Assembly: GCF_003151075.1 (NCBI RefSeq)
Contig: NZ_CP029482.1
Span: forward strand, 4,402,001-4,466,000
DNA from: Pseudomonas sp. 31-12
GTDB lineage: Bacteria; Pseudomonadota; Gammaproteobacteria; Pseudomonadales; Pseudomonadaceae
Direction: 5' to 3'
Length of the DNA stretch: 64,000 bases
The notes below the pieces were generated by a model. It was given only the letters and a program-made list of their open reading frames with translations, did not search any database and was not told the origin of the DNA. Below, one piece after another: positions 24,801 through 31,393 of this stretch. The number at the start of each line of letters is the position of its first letter. Within the stretch, counting starts at the first letter, position 1. A program made the translations under genes and the position numbers.

Positions 24801-27714
24801 CCGGGGAAAGCACGCCATCTTCGTAGTTCCAGCCGTTGGCCGAACCGTCGGCCGCCGTCAGGTCCCATTTCGGCAGGTGAATGTGCTGACCGATCACGTC
24901 GGTCGGCGTGCGCACCTGATAATCGTCCATTTCATAGACGGCAGGCACCAGGTTGGTTTGCTGGTATTGCACGCAGTCGAAAGTGTTCATGCGCATTACC
25001 AGCGGCTCTGGCGGACGCTGTTTGGTGATGACCGGCCAGGCGTCTTCCCACAGCGCCAGGATGCGCGCTTGCGGGAAGTGGTAGCCGACTTTGTTGTACA
25101 CCGCGTCGAACTGGATGTTCGCCGCTTTGTAGACCCGTGGACGGTCGGCGGTGAAGGCCGAGGAGCCGGTGTAGGACATGCCGTCGATGCGCTCGCCGCT
25201 GGCAAATTCGCCGGTGCCGGCGCTGCTGGTCAGGCGTTTTTGCCGGTCGTCCATGCACGGTTCGTAGTACGGCGCGCCGGCAATCGGCAAGGCACCGTTG
25301 GTGCGGAAGGCCTTCGCCACGATTTGATTACCCGGCAGCACGGCAAAGCTTGGGTGGTCCTTTTTGGCGTGGAAGGCCATGGCCGCCTGTTCGACTTCGG
25401 TGCCCTCTTCCGGCATGTAGATCGGTTTGGCGCGGGTCACTTCCTTGGAGAAATCCAGCGACGTGGTAATGGTGTTCGCCACGCCACCGGCGGAGAAACC
25501 GTCCAGGGAGTGACGCCCCAGGCCGCCGTCCCAACCGCCGGACTGCACCGGGTCGAGGTTGGCCCACAGGGCGTTGCCGCTGGTTTTCAAGGACTGGGCC
25601 TTGGCCGCGTCAAGCATGTCCAGCGGTGGAGTCGGTGGACGTTGGCCGACCGAGGTTTCCATGCCGCCGATCCAGAACGGATAGCCAGGGTTTTTCAGGC
25701 TGCCGTCGGCATTGCGGTTGGCTTCGCTACGATCCACCAAGGCCAGGGAACCAATGGCCTGTGCACCACCGCTGCCGCCGTGATGTTCGCCGTCGTCATC
25801 TTCTTCGTCATCGTCGTCATCACCAGCGACCAGTATCTCGCCGATTTTCGGCACCACCGCGACCTTGCCTGGCATCGGCGCCATGGCTTTGCCCGGCAGC
25901 GGCACGACCGCAGGAATCGGGGTACCGGCAATGATTTCGCCATCGGGCAAGGCCCGGGCGCCCGCCGCCGGTTTGCCGCTGCGCAATGCGTAAGGTTCGT
26001 TGTGGAAACCGTCGGTGCCTTGTTGGGAGACTTCGAGTTTGGTGCCTTCTTCAAACACGTCGTGCACCCGCCACATGCTCCACATGCCCTGGGCAAAGTG
26101 TGGGTAGAAGTGGCAGTGGTAGATCGCATCACCGGCGACGCGGTTGCGGTTGCCCGAACCGCCGTTGGCGATTTCATAGGTGTAGCCGGCGCCCGGGCCG
26201 ATGCCCTGGGCATCCACATAGTCGGAGTTGTCGTCGTTGGGGTTGAACAGCCACTGATGGCCGTGCAAGTGAAAGATGTGCTGCTCGTGGCCGTTGTGGG
26301 TGTTGCGGAATTTGACGAAGTCGCCGATGTAGCTGTGGTTGACGTTGGACGGCTCGGACGGATACAGCGCCATGGTGGCCTTGACGCCAATCTGATCGGC
26401 GCGCGGAACCTGCCCTGGAAGAATGCCTTCCAGGCCGGCGTTGGCCGGTACGTCCACCAGCATCGCCACGTCGCCGACGGTGTGCGAACTAAGGAAAAAT
26501 TCTTCATAGGCGCAAGACAGGCAATCGTGCATCGGCCCGACGCCCAAGCGGTTGGCCACCACCTCGGCGCCCATGCCGCCGGAGCCATAGTTGATCATGA
26601 ACGAATCGCGGGTCGGCTCCAGCACGTGGGCCATTACCGGGTCTGCCCAATACGCGGGGAACGCCTGGGTCGCGGCGGTTTCATCCTGGAACTGCGAGGC
26701 GAAATCGCGAAACGGCTCCAGCCGATTCGGAATCGCCGGGTTGCGTTTGCCCACGGCTTCCAGCGGATAGGTGGATGGAGGGAAGCTGCCGTCGGCATTG
26801 CTGCCCATCACAATCGCGTCGCTTTCGCTGGAGATGATTTCATTGCCGTCGACCATGTTGATGATCGGCGTGCCGGCCTTGCCTTCACGGATCCACGGTT
26901 CGCGCTGCGGGTAGCGCGCCTGGTAATCGACGATCGGTTGACCGGCCGGGGTGCGGCCGCTGCTGGCCAGGCGCATCTCTTCTTCGGTCACGGTGTTGCG
27001 ATAGCTGCGGCCGCCCTTGGGCACCACCACGACCTGGCCGAACAAGCCGTTGGCAACGTTGCCCGCATCGCCCTCACCACCGAAGGTCGCACCACGGCTG
27101 CTGGCGGCGAATGCACCTTCGCGCTCAGCGAACAACGTGTAGGAACGGGTGCCGCCCGGGGCGACCAGCGAATTGCCGTTGCGCCCGGTGTACGAGGCGA
27201 TGTCGTCGATGCTGTTGACCGCTTGCATGCCGTTGACCTGGAAGCCGACATGGCGATCAGCGACCTGCTCATCGACTTTGAACTGATCGACGTTACCGAT
27301 TTCGACCTCACCCTCAATCTCACCCTCCTCCCCGTTTTCGTGGCTTCCGGGGTTGGCCTGGTACGCCAGCAGGTTCTGCAGGTTGATGGTCAGGCAGTCA
27401 CCGGCCGCCACGCGCAACACCAAGGGGCGCGGACGCTTGTCGGGACGCAGCGAGACTTTGCCCGGCACCGCCGCGCCGCCCTGGGCCAGGGACACGTTAT
27501 GGTCGTCGACCACATCGCGGCGCAGGGCGAACATCATGCCATTGACGTTTTGTGCGCCGAGGCGGTTGAACATCAGCGGCTGATCCAGCGCCACGACGTT
27601 CGCCACCAGGTTGCGCTCGCAGCGCAAGGCCGCCTCGGCCAGCTCGATGCCGAACATCGACACCACCAACAGCGCACATTTGAACAAGGACGAAGCGTGG
27701 GGTATGCCGGTCAT
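21889..27714 (-). CDS. Giant multicopper oxidase (MofA/MnxG/McoA-type, putative Mn(II) oxidase)
   Basis: The 1941-residue product has a Sec signal (FKCALLVVSMFGIELAEA) and several cupredoxin domains. Copper-binding motifs include HIFHLHGHQWLF (about residue 480), the type 1/2/3 centre HCHFYPHFAQGMW (about 530, with the axial Met), HDHLGPSTHQQIGL (about 1040), EEHNVTLHGVKWL (about 1300), VGLHAQLLAYD (about 1595) and QLDGHVWSVNP (about 1835). An Asp/Glu run (DDDDDEEDDDGEHH, about 630-645) separates domains. Proteins of this size and plan oxidise Mn(II) in Leptothrix and Pseudomonas putida; the subfamily is not decided here. The ATG at 27714 was taken; GTG at 27720 is too close to the gagg site. 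It leads a run with SCO, cytochrome c and parvulin genes and follows a sigma-54-type promoter. Confidence 0.9.
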   Translation of the reverse strand: MTGIPHASSLFKCALLVVSMFGIELAEAALRCERNLVANVVALDQPLMFNRLGAQNVNGMMFALRRDVVDDHNVSLAQGGAAVPGKVSLRPDKRPRPLVLRVAAGDCLTINLQNLLAYQANPGSHENGEEGEIEGEVEIGNVDQFKVDEQVADRHVGFQVNGMQAVNSIDDIASYTGRNGNSLVAPGGTRSYTLFAEREGAFAASSRGATFGGEGDAGNVANGLFGQVVVVPKGGRSYRNTVTEEEMRLASSGRTPAGQPIVDYQARYPQREPWIREGKAGTPIINMVDGNEIISSESDAIVMGSNADGSFPPSTYPLEAVGKRNPAIPNRLEPFRDFASQFQDETAATQAFPAYWADPVMAHVLEPTRDSFMINYGSGGMGAEVVANRLGVGPMHDCLSCAYEEFFLSSHTVGDVAMLVDVPANAGLEGILPGQVPRADQIGVKATMALYPSEPSNVNHSYIGDFVKFRNTHNGHEQHIFHLHGHQWLFNPNDDNSDYVDAQGIGPGAGYTYEIANGGSGNRNRVAGDAIYHCHFYPHFAQGMWSMWRVHDVFEEGTKLEVSQQGTDGFHNEPYALRSGKPAAGARALPDGEIIAGTPIPAVVPLPGKAMAPMPGKVAVVPKIGEILVAGDDDDDEEDDDGEHHGGSGGAQAIGSLALVDRSEANRNADGSLKNPGYPFWIGGMETSVGQRPPTPPLDMLDAAKAQSLKTSGNALWANLDPVQSGGWDGGLGRHSLDGFSAGGVANTITTSLDFSKEVTRAKPIYMPEEGTEVEQAAMAFHAKKDHPSFAVLPGNQIVAKAFRTNGALPIAGAPYYEPCMDDRQKRLTSSAGTGEFASGERIDGMSYTGSSAFTADRPRVYKAANIQFDAVYNKVGYHFPQARILALWEDAWPVITKQRPPEPLVMRMNTFDCVQYQQTNLVPAVYEMDDYQVRTPTDVIGQHIHLPKWDLTAADGSANGWNYEDGVLSPGAVQERILAIREFNQCTGTDPRDGTPACPKAKNHPYFGQFGRADWVGARTAMQRWFVDPVVNAKGVDRGLGTIFTHDHLGPSTHQQIGLYATVLAEPAGSTWFHAETGEPLYSGARQDGGPTSWQAVVSTGDIDGDGKNDSFREFFLEYSDFQHAYEAGVYVGAGPNGVPDPQAFPATADSFRYAINPPVRNNASTLLDGIIEVQGGMVPGCPTRPCPQAISVDDPGMFVVNYRNEPLALRVYDPNKVGPDGKRGMQADGLGGDLAYAMQSRTDRAIPAMNLAPNLVTSATGPTGGTTLFPPHVNRGGAEPGDPFTPMLRTYTGDNVRLRVHAGGHEEEHNVTLHGVKWLQSGSGFGNSSNSGWRASQMVGISEQMGFNAPVSMLSSSAATTGDYLYSMDASIEGYWNGIWGVMRNYTAQRSDLFAVPNNPKPAGMRNTVAFNGSCPRISANPNGIGTRPTVQRNYEVVAALANDILLNPLNLTIGDPAGIGQHVGGPLNPAGGTLVFNSRPVNIPQVTVVDPEDGETITVGGQSGPLHDPTAILYVRKSDLDPATGKLKAGVPVEPLVLRATAGDCINITLENRLPVVMPDLTQTAVMQGLVKRDRNNGQGSTIFTNNLLRPSSHVGLHAQLLAYDITKSDGTNVGANPIQTVPPRIGNSGAYPTRTYQYYAGHLEREGKPVTQLGRSVDNIIATAVEFGGLNITPADLIKQPQKGLGGAMTILPVGATWVEDARKTNATVTVPGQTTYRDFAMVWQKALNIRWANGRPVEGIAAEGFGVPTDPQDNSSMAINYKAEPIWFRFGLAPDAPFGHANGAGYGDVPNAHMAYSNALIGGDPQTPVLYVKPGQPFRTHIMMPSGGSRGTTFQLDGHVWSVNPFQSEKSDVGGYPMATPGVGSVRFGYNPMSMYIGARESILPAAHFSFMHPSAGGSNAIPGDYLYRDYGAYGNTAGLWGLLRVTNEPEPAPAP

Positions 27715-27771
27715 GATCACGGGCCTCGCTGTGGGTGCTCACAAGGAAATAATTCTCGACAAATCCTTTGG

Positions 27772-27787
27772 AGCAATCCGCATGCCA
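27772..27787 (-). promoter_or_regulatory. Sigma-54 (-24/-12) promoter of the oxidase run
   Basis: On the minus strand the bases read TGGCATGCGGATTGCT, one mismatch from the consensus TGGCACG-N4-TTGCW with exact spacing. It lies 58 bases upstream of the oxidase start. In P. putida GB-1 Mn oxidation depends on MnxR, a sigma-54-type activator, which agrees with this site. Confidence 0.75.
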
Positions 27788-27837
27788 TAAAAAATTCAGT
27801 TAGTTTTCAGCCACTTGAAGCAACGATTTAATAACGC

Positions 27838-27851
27838 GGGGGATATTCCCC
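27838..27851. promoter_or_regulatory. GGGG/CCCC dyad A, candidate activator site
   Basis: GGGGGATATTCCCC lies about 50 bases upstream of the oxidase -24 element. A further CCCC block follows at 27860. It resembles the dyads at 27991 and 28647. Confidence 0.45.
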
Positions 27852-27981
27852 ACTTATTCCCCCCTTTTCCGGGTGGATGACAACCTCCACCCCAAAACTC
27901 AAACCCCATAGCAGCTGTCGAGCTTGCGAGGCTGCGTTCGGCGACGAATGCGGTCTTCGGTCAGTGGTACAAATCGGGTTA

Positions 27982-28005
27982 CCCCACATGTGGGGGATTG
28001 CCCCA
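27982..28005. promoter_or_regulatory. Overlapping G/C dyads B, candidate activator site
   Basis: The perfect palindrome CCCCACATGTGGGG (27982-27995) overlaps TGGGGGATTGCCCCA (27991-28005). They lie about 200 bases upstream of the oxidase sigma-54 promoter and just beyond the lytic transglycosylase stop. That distance is normal for enhancer sites of sigma-54 activators. Confidence 0.5.
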
Positions 28006-28006
28006 A

Positions 28007-28615
28007 TCACAGCGGTGCGTCCATGGCCAGGCCCTGCAAGCGCCGGTACTGGCGCAAGACATTGGGCACATAACGCTGGGTTTCAGCGAACGGCGGGATC
28101 ACCCCGCCACGGCTCAGGACCGCCTGTGGTCCGGCGTTGTAGGCCGCCACGGCGAGGGTGATGTCGTTGTCGAACAAGGTCAGCAGGCGCTTGAGGTATT
28201 TGGCGCCGCCCTGGATATTGGCTTTCGGGTCATAGACGTTTTTCACCCCCATCTCCCGCGCGGTATCGGGCATCAATTGCATCAGCCCGCCAGCGCCTTT
28301 TGGGGACGTTGCATCCGAGTTGTAGCGCGACTCTTCGCGGATCACCGCGTGCAACAACGCCGCCGGCAATTCATTGGCCGTGGCGGCCGCCGACACCAGC
28401 TCTGCATAAGGTTGTCTGGCAATCATCTGGGGCTGCTGATCAAGACCGACCAGCGAGGATTGGGGTTCGTGAATGACTCGTTCATAGGTGCGGCCGGGAC
28501 GGTGAACATTGGACAGCACGTAGCTGCCCTTGGCGTCCACGGAAACGAACACATCGGCCTGTACGACGCTCGTCAGCAGCAAGCAGCCGAGCAGTCCCGT
28601 GGTGAGTGTTTTCAT
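28007..28615 (-). CDS. Lytic transglycosylase (SLT domain), periplasmic
   Basis: The 202-residue product has a signal peptide (LLGCLLLTSVVQA), a small N-terminal domain (DVFVSVDAKGSYVLSNVHRP) and a lysozyme-like SLT domain with catalytic Glu in LLHAVIREESRYNSDATSPK, the GLMQLMPDTAREMGV motif and LAVAAYNAGPQAV. Such enzymes open peptidoglycan for envelope machines such as type II/III/IV secretion systems. It lies between the oxidase and gspG, behind its own sigma-54-like promoter, so it probably serves the secretion system here. The ATG at 28615 gives a proper signal peptide; a longer frame start at 28768 would not. Confidence 0.9.
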   Translation of the reverse strand: MKTLTTGLLGCLLLTSVVQADVFVSVDAKGSYVLSNVHRPGRTYERVIHEPQSSLVGLDQQPQMIARQPYAELVSAAATANELPAALLHAVIREESRYNSDATSPKGAGGLMQLMPDTAREMGVKNVYDPKANIQGGAKYLKRLLTLFDNDITLAVAAYNAGPQAVLSRGGVIPPFAETQRYVPNVLRQYRRLQGLAMDAPL

Positions 28616-28646
28616 TATTTTGCCTCCCCTGCCCGGCCCCGAAAAA

Positions 28647-28662
28647 TGGGGGTAATGCCCCA
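28647..28662. promoter_or_regulatory. GGGG/CCCC dyad D, candidate activator site
   Basis: TGGGGGTAATGCCCCA is nearly the same as TGGGGGATTGCCCCA at 27991. It sits between the transglycosylase promoter and its gene, and about 150 bases upstream of gspG. Confidence 0.4.
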
Positions 28663-28687
28663 ATGGCCGGTAGTAAACCAGCCATAC

Positions 28688-28702
28688 GCAAGCACTGTGC
28701 CG
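28688..28702 (-). promoter_or_regulatory. Sigma-54 (-24/-12) promoter of the lytic transglycosylase
   Basis: On the minus strand the bases read CGGCACAGTGCTTGC: GG-N10-GC spacing is exact and the -12 TTGC is perfect. It lies 73 bases upstream of the transglycosylase ATG. Confidence 0.6.
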
Positions 28703-28810
28703 AAAGCGCAAAGGCCCGGAATACAGGGGTTTCGCAAGGATGAACGGGGGTGAGCATGGCAATTGCATACGCCTTCAAGGCGACCCTTCTGCCGACTGTG
28801 TGAGGTCATC

Positions 28811-29245
28811 ATGAATCAGCGTTTGCGTTCCGCCCCGCGTACTCAAAGCGGGTTCACCCTGCTCGAACTGTTGGTGGTGCTGGTGGTGCTCGGGCTGTTG
28901 GCCGGTATCGTCGCGCCGAAGTATTTCGCCCAACTGGGCCGCTCCGAAGTGAAGGTGGCCAAGGCGCAAATCGAAGGCCTGGGCAAAGCGCTCGACCTGT
29001 ACCGTCTGGAGGTCGGCCATTACCCATCGACCGAACAGGGATTGCAGGCGCTGGTCACTGCGCCGAGCGATGAAACGAAATGGACCGGTCCGTATTTGCA
29101 GAAAAAACTGCCGCAGGATCCATGGGGTCGTAACTACAACTACCGCTACCCCGGCGAAAACGGCGAATACGATCTGCTGTCCATGGGCAAGGACGGCCAA
29201 CCCGGCGGCGAAGGCGAAAACGCCGAAGTCACCAGCTGGCAATGA
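28811..29245 (+). CDS. gspG: Type II secretion major pseudopilin GspG
   Basis: The 144-residue product begins MNQRLRSAPRTQSGFTLLEL, with the prepilin leader cleaved after Gly14 and Glu at +5. It continues with the hydrophobic helix VVLVVLGLLAGIVAPKYFAQ and the GspG body (VAKAQIEGLGKALDLYRLEV, YPSTEQGLQAL, WGRNYNYRYPGENGEYDLLS with the calcium-site loop). This is the main subunit of the pseudopilus. A gaggtc site precedes the ATG. It is directly followed by gspF and divergent from the transglycosylase gene. Confidence 0.95.
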   Translation: MNQRLRSAPRTQSGFTLLELLVVLVVLGLLAGIVAPKYFAQLGRSEVKVAKAQIEGLGKALDLYRLEVGHYPSTEQGLQALVTAPSDETKWTGPYLQKKLPQDPWGRNYNYRYPGENGEYDLLSMGKDGQPGGEGENAEVTSWQ

Positions 29246-29260
29246 CGGGGAGTGGCGACC

Positions 29261-30448
29261 ATGCGCTTTCATCTCAAGGCAGTGGGCAAGGCCGGCGTGG
29301 TCTCGATGACCGTCGAGGCGCCCGGCCACAGCGAAGCCCGGCGCATCGTCGAAGACCAGGGCTTGCGGGTGGTCAGCTTGCATGTCGAGCGGCACTGGCG
29401 CGCGTTGCGTCTTCGACAGCGCGAGACGTTCAACCTGGTGCTGTTCAGCCAGGAGCTGACCACCTTGCTCAATGCCGGCCTGCCTTTGATCGATGCGCTG
29501 GAAAGCCTGGCGGAAAAAGAGAACGCGCCGCAGGCCCGTAAAACCCTGAGTGAACTGGTGCGCCTGCTTTACGAAGGCAAATCCTTCTCCCAGGCACTGG
29601 CCCAGCTGTCGGCGGTGTTCCCTCCGCTCTACGTTGCGCTGGTGCAGTCCAGCGAGAAGACCGGCGCCGTGGGCGATGCCCTGGGCCGCTATGTCAGCTA
29701 TCGCCAGCGCATGGACGAGGTCCGGCAAAAGATCGTCAGCGCTTCGATCTACCCCCTGCTGTTGCTGGTGGTGGGCGGTGGCGTGGTGTTGTTCTTGATG
29801 GGTTACGTGGTGCCGCGCTTCAGCCTGGTGTTCGAAGGGCTGGGGTCGAACCTGCCGTGGCTGTCACAAGTGCTGATGAGCTGCGGGATGTTCCTGCACG
29901 CCCACCAGGGTGAATTCTTCGGGGGCTTGGCGGCGATCGTCGTCGCCCTCGGTTTCCTCCAGCGCCAACCGGCCTTTCGCCGGGGCGTCGACCGTGTGAT
30001 CGAAAAACTCCCGGCAGTCCATCAACGCATCTTCATGTACGAACTGGCGCGCTTCTATCGCTCACTGGGCATCTTGCTGCAGGGCGGCATCCCCCTCGTC
30101 ACCGCCATGGGCATGGTCCGCGGCCTGCTCACCCCCGCCTCCCGCGTGCGTCTGGACCAGGCCTGCGAACGGGTGCGCGAGGGGCAATCGCTGTCGGCCG
30201 CCCTGGAACTCAATCATCTGGTGACCCCGGTGTCCCTGCGCTTGCTGCGAGCAGGCGAACAGTCCGGCAACCTCGGGCAGATGATGGAACGCAGCGCAGA
30301 CTTCTACGACGAAGAAATCAGCCGCTGGATCGAATGGTTTGTGCGCCTGTTCGAACCGTTGCTCATGACCTTCATCGGCCTGCTGATCGGGGTCATCGTG
30401 ATCCTGATGTACATCCCGATCTTCGAACTGGCTTCGAGTATTCACTGA
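29261..30448 (+). CDS. gspF: Type II secretion inner-membrane platform protein GspF
   Basis: The 395-residue product has two GspF cytoplasmic domains (LVLFSQELTTLLNAGLPLID and FYRSLGILLQGGIPLVTAMG) and three membrane helices (about 165-190, 215-235 and 365-390, LLMTFIGLLIGVIVILMYIP). The motif SLRLLRAGEQSGNLGQMMER is characteristic. A ggggag site precedes the ATG at 29261; a GTG at 29252 overlaps that site and is unlikely. It lies 15 bases after gspG. The ATPase and the other parts are on the opposite strand 14 kb away. Confidence 0.95.
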   Translation: MRFHLKAVGKAGVVSMTVEAPGHSEARRIVEDQGLRVVSLHVERHWRALRLRQRETFNLVLFSQELTTLLNAGLPLIDALESLAEKENAPQARKTLSELVRLLYEGKSFSQALAQLSAVFPPLYVALVQSSEKTGAVGDALGRYVSYRQRMDEVRQKIVSASIYPLLLLVVGGGVVLFLMGYVVPRFSLVFEGLGSNLPWLSQVLMSCGMFLHAHQGEFFGGLAAIVVALGFLQRQPAFRRGVDRVIEKLPAVHQRIFMYELARFYRSLGILLQGGIPLVTAMGMVRGLLTPASRVRLDQACERVREGQSLSAALELNHLVTPVSLRLLRAGEQSGNLGQMMERSADFYDEEISRWIEWFVRLFEPLLMTFIGLLIGVIVILMYIPIFELASSIH

Positions 30449-30453
30449 CCCTC

Positions 30454-30483
30454 TGGAACGGGGTCGAGTGGAACGGGGTCGAG
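30454..30483. repeat. Two tandem 15-bp repeats
   Basis: tggaacggggtcgag occurs twice in a row just after gspF. No role is apparent. Confidence 0.6.
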
Positions 30484-30613
30484 TCGTACCGTTCATCGCT
30501 CATCCACGTTGCAAATGAATTAATCGGCGCGCTGCGGTGTTCACCTTTTGAATCGAGCAGCACGTTGCATTGTTCATCAACGTTCCAACCTGAATAAGAA
30601 GACGGAGAACGAC

Positions 30614-31255
30614 ATGCACATCAACAAGCTTTTACTGGCAGTTGCGATTGGCGCAGTTCTGTCGGCGTCTACCGTATTGATTCCGGACAGTTTGTCCGGG
30701 GTGTCGAGTGCCCAGGCCAAGGACGGTGGTAGTGGTGGCGGCGGTGGATCTGGTGGCGGTGGTCACGGTGGCGGTGGGTCTGGCGGTGGTGGCGGCGGTC
30801 ACGGTGGTGGTGGGTCTGGCGGTGGCGGCGGTCACGGTGGTGGGTCTGGTGGCGGTGGCGGCGGTCACGGCGGCGGTGGGTCTGGCGGTGGCGGCGGCGG
30901 TCACGGCGGCGGTGGGTCGGGTGGCGGCGGTGGTGGTCACGGCGGAAGCGGCGGCAATGGTGGCGGCCACAGTGGAAACGGCAGCGGTGGCAACAGCGGC
31001 AGCGGTCACAGCAGCAGCGACCATGGGTCTGGGCACTCCGGCAACACAGCCTCATCCTCCTCCGGGCGCAGCGGCACTCACGCCGAACCGGGTGACGATC
31101 ATGGCGTTCATCGCTCCGGCGAAATCGGCGACGACCATGGCGTTCATCGTTCCGGCGAAATCGGCGATGACCACGGCGTCCATCGCTCCGGCGAAATCGG
31201 TGATGACCGCGGCGTGCATGTCGGTGGCGAGCCTGGCGATGACAAAAGGTCCTGA
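30614..31255 (+). CDS. Secreted Gly/His/Ser-rich repeat protein with GDDHGVHRSGEI repeats
   Basis: The family is not recognised. The 213-residue product has a signal peptide (LLLAVAIGAVLSASTVLIPD, cleavage probably near AQA-KD). About 95 residues of GGGGHGGGGSGGG-type repeats follow, then a Ser/His-rich stretch (GHSSSDHGSGHSG), then four 12-residue repeats based on GDDHGVHRSGEI up to the end. The regular His and Asp-Asp-His groups suggest metal binding outside the cell; low complexity suggests a disordered matrix protein. A ggagaac site precedes the ATG. It lies 165 bases after gspF, so it may be cargo of the secretion system or a scaffold for the oxidase; both are inferences. Confidence 0.75.
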   Translation: MHINKLLLAVAIGAVLSASTVLIPDSLSGVSSAQAKDGGSGGGGGSGGGGHGGGGSGGGGGGHGGGGSGGGGGHGGGSGGGGGGHGGGGSGGGGGGHGGGGSGGGGGGHGGSGGNGGGHSGNGSGGNSGSGHSSSDHGSGHSGNTASSSSGRSGTHAEPGDDHGVHRSGEIGDDHGVHRSGEIGDDHGVHRSGEIGDDRGVHVGGEPGDDKRS

Positions 31256-31285
31256 CAAATACTGATCACAAGACAACAACCGATC

Positions 31286-31380
31286 CCTGTGGGAGCGGGC
31301 TTGCCCGCGATTGCGGTGGCTCATTCAACATTGATGTCGACTGAACCACCGCAATCGCGAGCAAGCTCGCTCCCACAAGG
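31286..31380. repeat. REPIN
   Basis: The arms cctgtgggagcgggcttgcc and gcaagctcgctcccacaagg flank a 27-base spacer; ccaccgcaatcgcgag pairs with the inner left arm. It lies between the convergent repeat-protein and LysR genes. Confidence 0.85.
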
Positions 31381-31393
31381 TAAGTGGTGAACC

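Noticed and set aside
21889..27714. Naming the oxidase mnxG, mcoA or mofA outright
   Set aside because: All are giant Mn-oxidising multicopper oxidases. The operon (cytochrome c, isomerase) resembles mof and the host suits mnxG/mcoA, but without alignment the subfamily cannot be decided.
24283..27831. A plus-strand open frame of 1182 codons opposite the giant oxidase
   Set aside because: It is the antisense shadow of a high-GC gene. Its product is rich in His, Arg, Val and Gln with no domain, no ribosome site and no membrane or signal pattern, while the minus strand carries clear copper motifs.
28780..28795. Possible sigma-54 element (aaggcgacccttctgcc) upstream of gspG
   Set aside because: Spacing fits but the -24 and -12 bases are poor and it would place the start of transcription almost on the ATG.
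30632..31036. Minus-strand open frames with Thr/Ala repeats opposite the Gly/His-rich gene
   Set aside because: They are complements of the GGT/GGC repeats. The plus frame has a ribosome site, signal peptide and meaningful Asp/His repeats.
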